This document shows, piece after piece, positions 1 through 8,714 of a DNA stretch of 64,000 nt. Below the pieces are notes generated by a model that had not been told where the DNA came from, made no database searches, and saw nothing but the letters and a program-made list of their open reading frames with translations. The position numbers and the translations under genes are program-made. The number at the start of each line of letters is the position of its first letter. Positions within the stretch are counted from its first letter, which is position 1. Location of the stretch: contig JANWUV010000008.1 of NCBI GenBank assembly GCA_025057975.1, forward strand, positions 124,001 to 188,000, written 5' to 3'. Origin of the DNA: Chloracidobacterium sp. GTDB lineage: Bacteria; Acidobacteriota; Blastocatellia; Chloracidobacteriales; Chloracidobacteriaceae.

Positions 1-698
1 CAGAGCCGTCGGCAATCAGGAATCAATGTCGCTTTCAGTGCTTTGAAGTGGCGCTCCGCCGCTGCCAGCAACCACTTGTAGCCGTCACTGGCTTTGAGTT
101 TCTGGGCTTCCGTCTTTGTTGGGGGACTGGAAACACTATGCGTCAGTGCCTCGATGGTTTTGAGAGCGCTTTCAAGCTTGGCTCGCTCATCAGGTTCGAT
201 TTCAGGCTTCTTGAGTTGCTCCCACAGTTGTTGAAGCAGGTTTCGATAAGTCGGAGCGGATTCGAGAAGTTGGCGTTGCTCCTCGGATTGGAAACTCTTG
301 TTGATTTTGGTGCGCGCCTTGATGGCCCGGATGACGGCATCCGCTTTGCTGATCTCATCCAGCAACTGGCGACTTGCCTCGATGCCGTCACGGAACCGCT
401 TGAATCGGTGCGCCGTTGAGTTCTCTAATGGGCACAGCCCATGATCATTCGCCTTGAAGAACCCACATCCCTTATTCCACGGCGAGAGCAGCGGCGTCGG
501 CTCGTACTGATTCAGGAAAAACGCTTCCAGTTCTTCCTTCGACAGCTTTGTGAGCAAGCAGAAGCGTTCGCCGTCCCACCAGCCGCGGGCTTGTGGGTCC
601 GCCTGTTCTCCGACCAGCCGCAGGATGCCGAGCGCTTTCAGATAATTTGCAAGGGGCATTGGGGCGCAGCCCTTTAGAACGTGCAAATGCATTCTCAT
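1..698 (-). CDS. csx17: Type I-G (I-U) CRISPR protein Csx17, N-terminal part
   Basis: The reading frame is open from an ATG at 698 to the left edge, giving 232 N-terminal residues with no stop. The start reads MRMHLHVLKGCAPMPLANYL, followed by KALGILRLVGEQADPQARGWW and, near residue 60-75, a Y-PTPLLSPWN-GCGFF block. This Gly-Cys/Pro-Leu-Ala-x-Tyr-Leu-Lys-Ala-Leu opening is the hallmark of Csx17, the large (Cas8-like) subunit of the type I-G, formerly I-U, effector complex, which is thought to take part in target recognition. Its ATG overlaps the stop of cas3 in an ATGA, so the two are translationally coupled. The rest of the operon (expected cas7/csb1, cas5-cas6/csb2, cas4-cas1, cas2 and the repeats) would lie left of the window. 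The protein is incomplete only because of the window edge. Confidence 0.9.
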   Translation of the reverse strand, partial: MRMHLHVLKGCAPMPLANYLKALGILRLVGEQADPQARGWWDGERFCLLTKLSKEELEAFFLNQYEPTPLLSPWNKGCGFFKANDHGLCPLENSTAHRFKRFRDGIEASRQLLDEISKADAVIRAIKARTKINKSFQSEEQRQLLESAPTYRNLLQQLWEQLKKPEIEPDERAKLESALKTIEALTHSVSSPPTKTEAQKLKASDGYKWLLAAAERHFKALKATLIPDCRRL

Positions 699-3367
699 GG
701 GTTGCTCTGTGCAGCCAAGGCTGGATCAAGGGCTGGATCAGATGTGGTCAACTGAGACGCCCGCGCATCGGCCGCCCGCAGGATCGCTTCAAGAAACGCC
801 AGCGCGGCCGGGCCGTATCGCTCCAAAAGCCCAATACACCGTTCCCGCCAACTGATTCCGGTTTTCAACGACAAACCAAGTTTCGCCGGTTCTAAAGTGA
901 GAGTCACTTCCGGGATTGGCTCTTGGTATGGCGCAAATTCGATACTCGGTAAGCGGTCTCCTTCACGAACGCCCCGGATCGGCAGCCCGCGGCCGTCGCG
1001 GTCCCGGTAGTCCTGATCCTTTGGGGCCGCGTGCAGGCCGACCCGTACCTTGCCGTGATGGCTGGCGACGAGATAGGCCACTAGGTCGAAGTCCTCTGCC
1101 GCACACTTCAGCAATCGCTCGACGAGGCAGATTGCCGGAGTTGGCTTGCCGTTGTTGGGCAAAGTGCCTCCCAGTTGGGGGAGCACACTCGCCCACCGGC
1201 CGAGTAGGGCTTCATGCGCCGGATCGTAGGTCTCCAGCAATGCGAACAGGCCAAGGGCACTGGCGAGTTCATGGCGAAACGCCGGCCGGGTTTCGCTGTC
1301 GTCGAGGTATTTATACAGACATTTCTTCGGCCAACAGTCACCGGGAGCCTTTGCCAAGTCCATCCGATCCGGCCTGGTGACGGTTCCGTTGCCGCGTATT
1401 GAGCCTTGAAATGCTGGATGAGCCTTGCCCCAGTCGTGCCAGAGGGCGGCCAATTCAAGAAGGTCTTCGAGCTTCGTAGGAAGCTTCAGTGCTTTGGCAA
1501 TCACTTTTACTTGTTCGGCGACTTCCTTGGCGTGAAACGCGATCGTCTTCCAAGTGTTGAAGCTCAACTGTTCGCCGTCTTGTTGATCGTCGGCTCCATC
1601 CAACAATATTCGTGGAGATGTGCCTTGTGGTCTGGCAATCGGAAGCACCGAAGCAGAGGATTGCGGATCGAATCCGCGCTTCGAACAATAGCCTCCCGAA
1701 TCCGCCGCCACACAGACCACCCGGCCGGGCAATAGCGCCTCGCGTGTCGCCGTCACCCACTCGCCGTCGAGCCAGTCCCAAACCCAAGCGCGTTTCGTCG
1801 CTTTCAGTTTGGACTGGCTTTTCTCACACAGCCAATCTCGGGCCTTCAGAAAGGGGATAGCACACAGTTCCTGTTGGTGTGGCTTGTAACTCTCAGGTGG
1901 CTTATGCGGTGGTTCACCTTTCGTATCGGGAGGAATCTCTAGCCAGAAGACTTGCAAATCTCGCTCCTCACCGGAGCGGATGAATCGGCTGATGTCGAGG
2001 TCGGCGCCGGTTAGATCCGGTGTAGTATCGAACAATTCATCGAACTCTTTCCGCAGCAATAGATGTGACGGAGCATAGTGGTAAAGCTTTCGCTTGGCAT
2101 CATCACTCAGCGATGCTTCATAGCTTTCCAGCGCCTTGATACCCACATCGTTAAGTTGCCGAATGGTTTCCCAAGCGCTCTCAAGTTCTGCGGGTTGATA
2201 GGGAACCGCATCGTCGGCCTTTTTCCGGCGATCAACCACTAGCGCCTTGCCGCTGCCGCCGTATCGCGCGCAGCGACCGAATCGCTGAACCAAGCTGGGC
2301 CACGGCGCGAGTTCCGTGACGAGGCATCCGGCGGAAATATCCACACCCGCTTCCACGACCTGCGTTGCGACAATGATCCGGTCTACGCCCGACTTGCAGG
2401 CATCTTTGTTCAAAAACTCCTCCCGCCAGCGTTTCCGATCCTCCGGGCGAAAACGACTATGAATCAGCCGAGTTTCTTCCTTGCGAAGCTTGGTGATCGC
2501 ATCAAACGTTTGGCACGCTCGTTCCACTGTGTTGCATACAACCAGAGTAATCCGACCAAAACCTTCGTCGTTCAACTGAGCATGTTGTGCGAGGATTAGA
2601 CGGGCGAATTCCTCGTGGGCGTCCGGCTTAATGTCGGCTGTTGTTGCCGACTTGGTAATGTCCCACAGTCCGCCCATCTGTTGCGCTGCCAAAACTTCGC
2701 ACGGATTTTGTACCCAAGTGTGGTGATACTCTTTGGTATCTACGCTATGCAACCAACTTGGTTGAAGCGTCGCGCTCATCCACCACGTGAAGCATGGGCG
2801 AAGATGTTTCGAGCAATCTTGGTCACGGAAAGCCTGAAGTTGCGCCGAGGTCGCCAGTCCGACATCCATCAACTGGACCTCATCCATGACCCAAAGGCAA
2901 TCTTGGTTCAACAGGCCGAACTCCATAGGCCAGCGGGCGCGTGGGGCGGCAAACCCGCGATTGAGCGCCCGCGACAGCAACATGTCCTGCGTGCCGATGA
3001 GCACCGCCGGCCGTTCGGGATACAGAAACCATTCTCCGCTGTCTTCACCGCCCATCGCCAGATGGATTGCAGGCCGAGTCGGTTCGGGGATTCGTGCAGC
3101 AAGTTGGCGGGCGACCTGTTCCGTCTGCTCCACAAGCGCGCGCATCGGTAGGCACCAGACCAAACGCCGTGGCCAAGCGTCGTCTCCGCGAGACAAGCGA
3201 TGGTAGCTCCAAGCAGCCAGCACGCCTTCTGTCTTTCCCAAACCAGTCGGTACGCGAATCATGCGGTTGCGACAGGTTTGCTCGGCAGCCAAGTTCTCTT
3301 GCCAAGGGTAAGGTTGGATGTCAGGCTTTAGCTTTGAGAACCATTCTGTGAAATTCGAATCACTCAT
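695..3367 (-). CDS. cas3: CRISPR-associated helicase/nuclease Cas3 (type I-G, helicase-HD order)
   Basis: Cas3 unwinds and degrades the DNA captured by a type I effector complex. From the chosen ATG (890 aa) the protein shows a Q-motif-like PWQ at residues 21-23, Walker A PTGLGKT near 40-46, a DEVQ box at 162-165 in place of DExH, SAT near 198-200, ATQVVEAGVDIS and the arginine-finger motif QRFGRCAR. The HD nuclease motif WHDWGKAHPAFQ is near residue 643, so the HD domain is C-terminal; this order is typical of type I-G and the reverse of most Cas3. The frame stays open up to an ATG at 3445, which would add 26 residues; I prefer 3367 because FTEWFSKLKP...PYPWQ matches the usual family start. 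No start has a good ribosome site. The stop overlaps csx17. Confidence 0.93.
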   Translation of the reverse strand: MSDSNFTEWFSKLKPDIQPYPWQENLAAEQTCRNRMIRVPTGLGKTEGVLAAWSYHRLSRGDDAWPRRLVWCLPMRALVEQTEQVARQLAARIPEPTRPAIHLAMGGEDSGEWFLYPERPAVLIGTQDMLLSRALNRGFAAPRARWPMEFGLLNQDCLWVMDEVQLMDVGLATSAQLQAFRDQDCSKHLRPCFTWWMSATLQPSWLHSVDTKEYHHTWVQNPCEVLAAQQMGGLWDITKSATTADIKPDAHEEFARLILAQHAQLNDEGFGRITLVVCNTVERACQTFDAITKLRKEETRLIHSRFRPEDRKRWREEFLNKDACKSGVDRIIVATQVVEAGVDISAGCLVTELAPWPSLVQRFGRCARYGGSGKALVVDRRKKADDAVPYQPAELESAWETIRQLNDVGIKALESYEASLSDDAKRKLYHYAPSHLLLRKEFDELFDTTPDLTGADLDISRFIRSGEERDLQVFWLEIPPDTKGEPPHKPPESYKPHQQELCAIPFLKARDWLCEKSQSKLKATKRAWVWDWLDGEWVTATREALLPGRVVCVAADSGGYCSKRGFDPQSSASVLPIARPQGTSPRILLDGADDQQDGEQLSFNTWKTIAFHAKEVAEQVKVIAKALKLPTKLEDLLELAALWHDWGKAHPAFQGSIRGNGTVTRPDRMDLAKAPGDCWPKKCLYKYLDDSETRPAFRHELASALGLFALLETYDPAHEALLGRWASVLPQLGGTLPNNGKPTPAICLVERLLKCAAEDFDLVAYLVASHHGKVRVGLHAAPKDQDYRDRDGRGLPIRGVREGDRLPSIEFAPYQEPIPEVTLTLEPAKLGLSLKTGISWRERCIGLLERYGPAALAFLEAILRAADARASQLTTSDPALDPALAAQSNP

Positions 3368-3700
3368 GATCGAATAAATCCAAGCGTCATCACTGCCCAA
3401 GCCGCTATGCATACGGATGGAGGGATGGACTGTACTGTGCCGCATTTGCTGTGCAATGTCGGTAGGTTGGCTTTTCTTAGCAGTTTTCGCTTGGATATGG
3501 CAATTATTCGTTCACTGTGCCAAAGCACGGCGCGGGCTTCGGACTACCAAGCCACGCCGTCACAAAGCAGCGGAACGCCCCCGCCCGTCACAGGCAGGTA
3601 TGACCTTGTGTCGCCTGCTTTGCGGGCGGAAAGGCATTGCTGCGGCGACTGTCAAGCCGCCGCATTCCAAACCGTTGACGCAGTTCACGTCAGGGCGTCG

Positions 3701-3716
3701 TTCCACTTACGTGGAA
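3701..3716 (-). terminator. Short hairpin just after the DUF1501 gene
   Basis: TTCCAC-TTAC-GTGGAA forms a 6-bp stem with a 4-nt loop, starting seven bases past the stop of the DUF1501 gene. There is no following T-run, so it is at best a weak or Rho-assisted terminator. It sits in the 3368-3722 interval between that gene and cas3, which holds no other gene; a loose promoter-like pair on minus (TTGGCA at 3523-3518 and CATATC at 3499-3494, 18 bp apart) is visible upstream of cas3 but is unproven. Confidence 0.35.
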
Positions 3717-3722
3717 ACTACT

Positions 3723-5018
3723 TTAGGCGGAAGGCGCGCCGAATAAACCCACGAAGCTTTTGCCGGCGTAGCCCGGCAAGACCGGAGACGGATCGGTCAA
3801 TCCCAAGTGCCGTACAATAATCTCCGCTAAAACAGCGCGAAAATCGGTCGTCACCGGCAGGTCGCGCCCGTCGGCCAGATTGGTCGGCGCCAGCTTCGGC
3901 ACGTCGCCATACACTCGTCCGCCGCGTACGCCGCCGCCCACCACGAACATGCACGACGCACGCCCGTGATCCGTACCGCCCGCGCCGTTCTGTCGTACGG
4001 TGCGTCCAAACTCGGTCATCGTCAGCACCACCGTATCGCGCATGCGCTCCGGACCCAAGTCGCGTACAAAGGCGGCGATCGCGCTGCCGAAGTCGCGCAG
4101 CAGCCGGTTGAGTTGCCCGAAAGGCTGTCCGGGCGCGCCCTGATTGGCGTGCGTATCCCAGCCGCCGCAGTCGGCAAAGGCAACCTCAAGCCCGACGTTG
4201 GCCTTGACAAGCTGCGCGATTTGTCGCAGCGCGTTACCCAGCGGCGAGTTCGGATACGTCGCGCCGTTTTCCGGTTGCAAACGCGACGGATTGGCGCGCT
4301 TGAGAAAACGAACGGCCTCCAGCGTATCCTGTCCCGTGCCGCGTAGGGCGTCGGCCGCCGCCTGCGCGTACATTTCCTCGAAACCGGCCGTCACCTTTCC
4401 CGTCGCGCCGCCCGCGCGTAGCTCAAACGTCCGCAAATCGGCCATGGCGACGACCTCCGCCTTGCCCTGCATGGCGCGCGGCGTCAGTTGCGTGAGCGAA
4501 ACAGCCCGAAACGGCGACGCCGACCTCAGCGGCGCGGCCTGTAAGTAGCGGTTCAGCCAGCCGTCCGGCGTCCCTTTGCGGCCGGGCGTCGCCGATTCCA
4601 TGTAATCCTGCGCGTCGAAGTGCGACCGCGTGCTGTCCGGCGAGCCGACCCCGTGAACAATCGCCAACTCACCCGCCTGAAACAGCGGCAGAAGCGCCGC
4701 CAGATGCGGACTCAGACCAAATCGGCCGTCAAGATCAAGGGCCGTCGTCTGGTCGCCGCGCTTGGGCGGCGCAACGGCCAGCAGCGGGCGAAGTTGACGG
4801 TAATGCTCATCTGTGAAGGGCGCGACGGCGCTGAGGCCGTCCATGGCCCCGCGCTGGAAAATCACCACCAGTCGCTTGCGGGGTTGCGTGACGTTGTTCT
4901 GTGCGGCGCTGACCCGCAAATGGAGCAGACGCTCGAACATCGGCAGCGTCAAAGCCGTCGCGCCAAGGGCGGTGGCACCAAAGCGCGCGAAGTGACGACG
5001 AGAAATCAGCATTGTCAT
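3723..5018 (-). CDS. DUF1501 family Tat-exported protein
   Basis: This 431-aa protein begins MTMLISRRHFARFGATALG, a twin-arginine signal followed by a hydrophobic stretch, so it is probably exported folded by the Tat system. The mature part carries the DUF1501 (sulfatase-like fold) landmarks RLVVIFQRGAMDGL near residue 50, a GGWDTH block near 280 and TEFGRTVRQNG...DHG near 335-350. Members are common in Acidobacteriota, Planctomycetes and some Proteobacteria; their reaction is not known. The ATG at 5018 is preceded by AGGA five bases upstream, which favours it over the ATG two codons later. It lies 45 bp behind the DUF1800 gene on the same strand, the standard pairing for these families, and the two probably act together outside the inner membrane. 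Confidence 0.9.
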   Translation of the reverse strand: MTMLISRRHFARFGATALGATALTLPMFERLLHLRVSAAQNNVTQPRKRLVVIFQRGAMDGLSAVAPFTDEHYRQLRPLLAVAPPKRGDQTTALDLDGRFGLSPHLAALLPLFQAGELAIVHGVGSPDSTRSHFDAQDYMESATPGRKGTPDGWLNRYLQAAPLRSASPFRAVSLTQLTPRAMQGKAEVVAMADLRTFELRAGGATGKVTAGFEEMYAQAAADALRGTGQDTLEAVRFLKRANPSRLQPENGATYPNSPLGNALRQIAQLVKANVGLEVAFADCGGWDTHANQGAPGQPFGQLNRLLRDFGSAIAAFVRDLGPERMRDTVVLTMTEFGRTVRQNGAGGTDHGRASCMFVVGGGVRGGRVYGDVPKLAPTNLADGRDLPVTTDFRAVLAEIIVRHLGLTDPSPVLPGYAGKSFVGLFGAPSA

Positions 5019-5063
5019 AGGCTTCCTGTTGCACCAAGGCGGGCGAACGCCCGCGCACCAAAC

Positions 5064-7163
5064 CTAACGACGTTGGAACTCCGGCGAGCCAAGAATCAAG
5101 CCGGTCAACTGCGCCGTCAGCGGCAAGGTTGCGCCGGGTTGCGCCAGCGCCTCCAGCGCCAAATCGTAGCGGCGTATCGCCGGTGTGACGCCGAGGCCGA
5201 ACGGCTTACCCGCCGTGCGCAGGCTCCGCCGCATCGCCGGCGTGTCGTCGCCTTCCTCAATGTCGTCATCCTCTTCTTCAGGGACAGCCATCGCGTCGGC
5301 GTCGGTCGCAACTGGTCTGCGCACCTTCAGCTGTGTTGGATCCGCGACGACTTCCAGCAGTGCTGTGCGCGTCATCGGCGAAACTTCACCGCCGACATAG
5401 CGCGCCAGCAGCGCGTCAACGAGCGCCGCCCCTTCGGCATTGACGGACGCCTCCGGAACTTTTACGCCAGGCAGCTTGCCGCTCGCCAACACCAACGCAA
5501 AGTTGAGCCGGTTGAGCAGTGCGCCCGTATTCACCCACGCTTCGGCGACATCCTTGTAGCCCGTCGGCGGCTGGCAGCCGTAAAGCGGCATGCCGAGTCG
5601 CGCCAACGCGCCGACCACTGCCTGCGCGTCGCTAATATCGGCGTTCACTGCGCGCAGCGCGGCGGCGACCAGTTCGAGCGGCGTTCTGACTTTGGCGCGA
5701 TAGGCTTCCGGCGCGAAAAACTCCGGCGCGTCAAAGATGGTTTGCAGGCAGGCGCGGATGTCGCCCTGTGTCCGCTCAAACGTCGCGGCGACCGCCGTCA
5801 CCAGCGACGCCGGAGGCTCGTCGGCTACAAATCGCCGGCACAACTTTGTAGCGATGAACTTCGCCGTCGAAGGATGCCGCGCCAGCAAGGTCAACACCGT
5901 ATCGCCGTCACGCTTGCCGCCGCCGGCCGGAATCTTGACGCCTAACACAACCTTTTCGCCCTGATCGTGCGCCCAGTCGCGGAAAACGAACGAGCCGGGC
6001 GGCAAATCCGGCGCGTCAAAGCGTCCGAGGCGGTTGCGCCGCTGGTCGCCGAACGGCTGATGGATGCTCCAGCCCGTAAAGCACCGGGCGACTTCCTGTA
6101 CGTCTTTTTGCGTATAGCCGCCGTCCACGCCCAGCGTATGCAGTTCCAGAAGCTCGCGGGCGTAGTTTTCGTTGACGCCCGGCCGGCGACGTTGCGCCGC
6201 GCCGGGATTGCCGGGATTGAGAGGCGGGCGCGCCGCCGGTGTGGTCGGCGGCGACGGGAACGGTCGGCGGACGCCGCTTCGCTGATTGAAGACGCCGCCC
6301 CGACCCAAACGGCCACGCCCGAAGCCGCCCCAACCCGGCGGCGACTGTCCAAGGCGTCCCATGCCGGGGCGTAGGCCGGCCGGTGAACGCCGCCCGTCGC
6401 TAGGCGGCTTGAGGTCAGGCGTCACAGATTGCCAATTGTCAAGATAAAACAGCATTGCCGGGCTGTGTGCTGTCGCGCGCAGCAAGTCCTCAAACCGACC
6501 CAAGGCATGCGGACGAATCACATCCCGCTCATACTCGCTCAAAAAGACCCGCACCAACCCTTTGCCAGCGAAAACATTGAAGTGGTTGAACCAGAAGTCG
6601 GTCATGACTTCCAGAAGCTGACGTTCGCTGTAGACGGCGCGCAAAACCTTTGCCTGCTGAAGATCGCTCACTATGCGGCGCGGCTCGCGACCGTCGCCGA
6701 ACGCCATGTGGTAGCGTTCACGTAACCGCCTGCGCTCTTCAGGGGAGCGCTTGACGGGTGAATCACCAGCCGCATTCAGCGGTTCGTCACCGTTCCTGCG
6801 AACAAGCTCGCGGCGCATTTCGCGCGCCTGCGCTTCGAGCTTGACCAACTCCGCCGTCGGAACGTTGAGCATCGGAAGCTTTTTCAGCCGCGCTTCCAGC
6901 GCGCTGTCGTCAATCATTTCCGGGTGAAGCTGTTGGGCGATGTATTGGCGCAACCCCATCCGACGAACACGCTCCACATCGCCGGGACGTGGGCCATACC
7001 CCAACCGATTGAGGACGTGAAGAATACGCTGGTCTTCCGTGAGCGTCGTCGTTGTCTTAACCAGGGACGCGTCGAGCGAAACCGCCGCCAACGGCGTCGG
7101 TGGAGCACAGAGACAAAGGAGGCTGGCAAAAGCAAAACCCAGCCTCTGGGACGGACGAGGCAT
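5064..7163 (-). CDS. DUF1800 family secreted protein
   Basis: A 699-aa protein with an N-terminal hydrophobic signal (residues 9-28). HVLNRLGYGPRPGDVERV near residue 50 and YIAQQLHP shortly after are the classic start of DUF1800, and the block NENYARELLELHTLG...GYTQKDVQEVARCFTGW near 330-370 is its most conserved part. Between them lies a Gly/Pro/Arg-rich stretch (about residues 250-325, PSDGRRSPAGLRPGMG onward) that looks disordered. A second acidic low-complexity run (EEEDDDIEEGDD) is near residue 630. Function is unknown, although DUF1800 and DUF1501 genes travel as a pair. The start is well supported by GAGGAGA eight bases before the ATG. The divergent gap 7164-7368 must hold promoters for this pair and the inositol synthase. 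Confidence 0.92.
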   Translation of the reverse strand: MPRPSQRLGFAFASLLCLCAPPTPLAAVSLDASLVKTTTTLTEDQRILHVLNRLGYGPRPGDVERVRRMGLRQYIAQQLHPEMIDDSALEARLKKLPMLNVPTAELVKLEAQAREMRRELVRRNGDEPLNAAGDSPVKRSPEERRRLRERYHMAFGDGREPRRIVSDLQQAKVLRAVYSERQLLEVMTDFWFNHFNVFAGKGLVRVFLSEYERDVIRPHALGRFEDLLRATAHSPAMLFYLDNWQSVTPDLKPPSDGRRSPAGLRPGMGRLGQSPPGWGGFGRGRLGRGGVFNQRSGVRRPFPSPPTTPAARPPLNPGNPGAAQRRRPGVNENYARELLELHTLGVDGGYTQKDVQEVARCFTGWSIHQPFGDQRRNRLGRFDAPDLPPGSFVFRDWAHDQGEKVVLGVKIPAGGGKRDGDTVLTLLARHPSTAKFIATKLCRRFVADEPPASLVTAVAATFERTQGDIRACLQTIFDAPEFFAPEAYRAKVRTPLELVAAALRAVNADISDAQAVVGALARLGMPLYGCQPPTGYKDVAEAWVNTGALLNRLNFALVLASGKLPGVKVPEASVNAEGAALVDALLARYVGGEVSPMTRTALLEVVADPTQLKVRRPVATDADAMAVPEEEDDDIEEGDDTPAMRRSLRTAGKPFGLGVTPAIRRYDLALEALAQPGATLPLTAQLTGLILGSPEFQRR

Positions 7164-7368
7164 AGGCGTTTCTCCTCAACACGAACCATCTTGGCGGTCG
7201 GCGGCCGCCGTCACCCTGTTATGAGGCCGTCGCCAGCGAAAAAGTTTGGCGGAGTGCGAGCGCCCTCTATCTGCGCGCGCTACGTGTTCATTCCCGTCCG
7301 GTCTGTGGTACTTACGCATCTTCGCGCACATGGCGCAGGCATTTCTTCCTTGTGAGGCTTCTTCATTC

Positions 7369-8709
7369 ATGACCGAAAAAAACAAAACTTCCGTACCTAG
7401 CCCTGCCCCTATTGCTGAACCCAAAGGCAAACTTGGCGTCCTGTTAGTGGGACTGGGCGCGGTCAGTACGACCTTCATCGCTGGCGTCGAAGCCGTCAAG
7501 CGTGGGCTGGCGTTGCCGATTGGCTCGTTGACCCAGATGGCCTGCATCCGGCTTGGTAAGCGCACCGAAAACCGCAACCCGCGCATCAAGGACTTCGTCC
7601 CGCTGGCGACGCTCGACGATCTCGTGTTCGGCGCATGGGACATCTTCCCCGACTCAGCGTACGAGGCGGCGCTGCACGCAGGTGTGTTGGAACGCTCGCT
7701 GATCGAAGAGCTCAAGCCAGTGCTCTCCACAATCAAGCCGATGCCGGCCGCGTTTGACCGCAACTACGTCAGGCGGTTGGACGGCTCGAACGTCAAGCCG
7801 GCTACTAACAAGTATGAACTAGCCGAGCAGCTCATCGCCGACATTGAGAACTTCAAGCGGCAGCACCAGTGTACGCGGCTGGTGATGATCTGGTGCGCGT
7901 CCACGGAAGTGTATCTTGCGCCGTCGCCTAAGCACCACGGGACGCTCAAGGCGTTTGAGACGGCGATGAAGGCCAACCACAAAAGCATCGCCCCCTCGAT
8001 GCTTTACGCCTACGCGGCGCTCAAGTGCGGCGTCCCCTTCGCCAACGGTGCGCCTAATCTGACGGTGGACATTCCGGCGCTCATTGAACTGGCTCAGGCG
8101 AACAACGTCCCCATTTGCGGCAAGGATTTCAAAACTGGCCAGACCTTCATGAAAACGCTTATCGCGCCGGGGCTAAAGTCGCGCATGCTGGGCTTGCAGG
8201 GTTGGTACTCCACCAACATCCTTGGCAACCGCGACGGCGAAGTGCTCGACGACCCGGAATCGTTCAAAACCAAGGAAGAATCCAAGCTGTCGGCGCTCGA
8301 ATACATCCTGCAACCAGAACTGTACCCGGAGCTGTACAAGAATTTTTCGCACGTCGTACGCATCAACTACTACCCACCGCGCGGCGACAACAAAGAGGGG
8401 TGGGACAACATTGATATTGTCGGCTGGCTTGGCTACCCGATGCAGATCAAAATTAACTTCCTGTGTCGGGACTCAATTCTAGCTGCGCCGCTGGTGCTGG
8501 ATTTGGCGCTCTTTCTGGATTTGGCGCAGCGCGCCGGGATGCGCGGCATTCAGGAATGGTTGAGCTTTTACTTCAAGAGTCCGATGGTCGCGCCACAGCT
8601 TTACCCGGAGCACGACGTCTTCATTCAACTGATGAAGCTCAAGAACACGCTCCGCCACCTGCGCGGCGAAGACCTCATCACGCACTTGGGACTTGAGTAC
8701 TACGACTAA
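7369..8709 (+). CDS. ino1: Inositol-3-phosphate synthase
   Basis: The enzyme converts glucose 6-phosphate to 1D-myo-inositol 3-phosphate using NAD as an internal redox cofactor. The Rossmann start GVLLVGLGAVSTTFIAGV is at about residues 23-40, and the blocks NKYELAEQLIADIENF, FANGAPNLTVDIP, GKDFKTGQTFMKT and NILGNRDGEVL are all characteristic. Length is 446 aa from the ATG at 7369 (MTEKNKTSVP), chosen over upstream TTG codons because the N-terminus then fits the family; GAGG lies about 11 bases before it. The gene is five bases ahead of lnt. In bacteria the product feeds inositol phospholipids or di-myo-inositol phosphate, a solute of thermophiles; which applies here cannot be seen from the window. 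Confidence 0.96.
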   Translation: MTEKNKTSVPSPAPIAEPKGKLGVLLVGLGAVSTTFIAGVEAVKRGLALPIGSLTQMACIRLGKRTENRNPRIKDFVPLATLDDLVFGAWDIFPDSAYEAALHAGVLERSLIEELKPVLSTIKPMPAAFDRNYVRRLDGSNVKPATNKYELAEQLIADIENFKRQHQCTRLVMIWCASTEVYLAPSPKHHGTLKAFETAMKANHKSIAPSMLYAYAALKCGVPFANGAPNLTVDIPALIELAQANNVPICGKDFKTGQTFMKTLIAPGLKSRMLGLQGWYSTNILGNRDGEVLDDPESFKTKEESKLSALEYILQPELYPELYKNFSHVVRINYYPPRGDNKEGWDNIDIVGWLGYPMQIKINFLCRDSILAAPLVLDLALFLDLAQRAGMRGIQEWLSFYFKSPMVAPQLYPEHDVFIQLMKLKNTLRHLRGEDLITHLGLEYYD

Positions 8710-8714
8710 CCGCA

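Noticed and set aside
48-419. 123-codon plus-strand frame at the left edge
   Set aside because: It lies opposite the Csx17 frame, which has a recognisable N-terminus and is coupled to cas3.
3701-3716. Possible CRISPR repeat next to cas3
   Set aside because: Only one copy of the inverted repeat exists in the window and there are no regular spacers.
4620-5945. 441-codon plus-strand frame
   Set aside because: Arg/Gln-rich antisense shadow of the DUF1501 and DUF1800 genes, a usual effect of high G+C.
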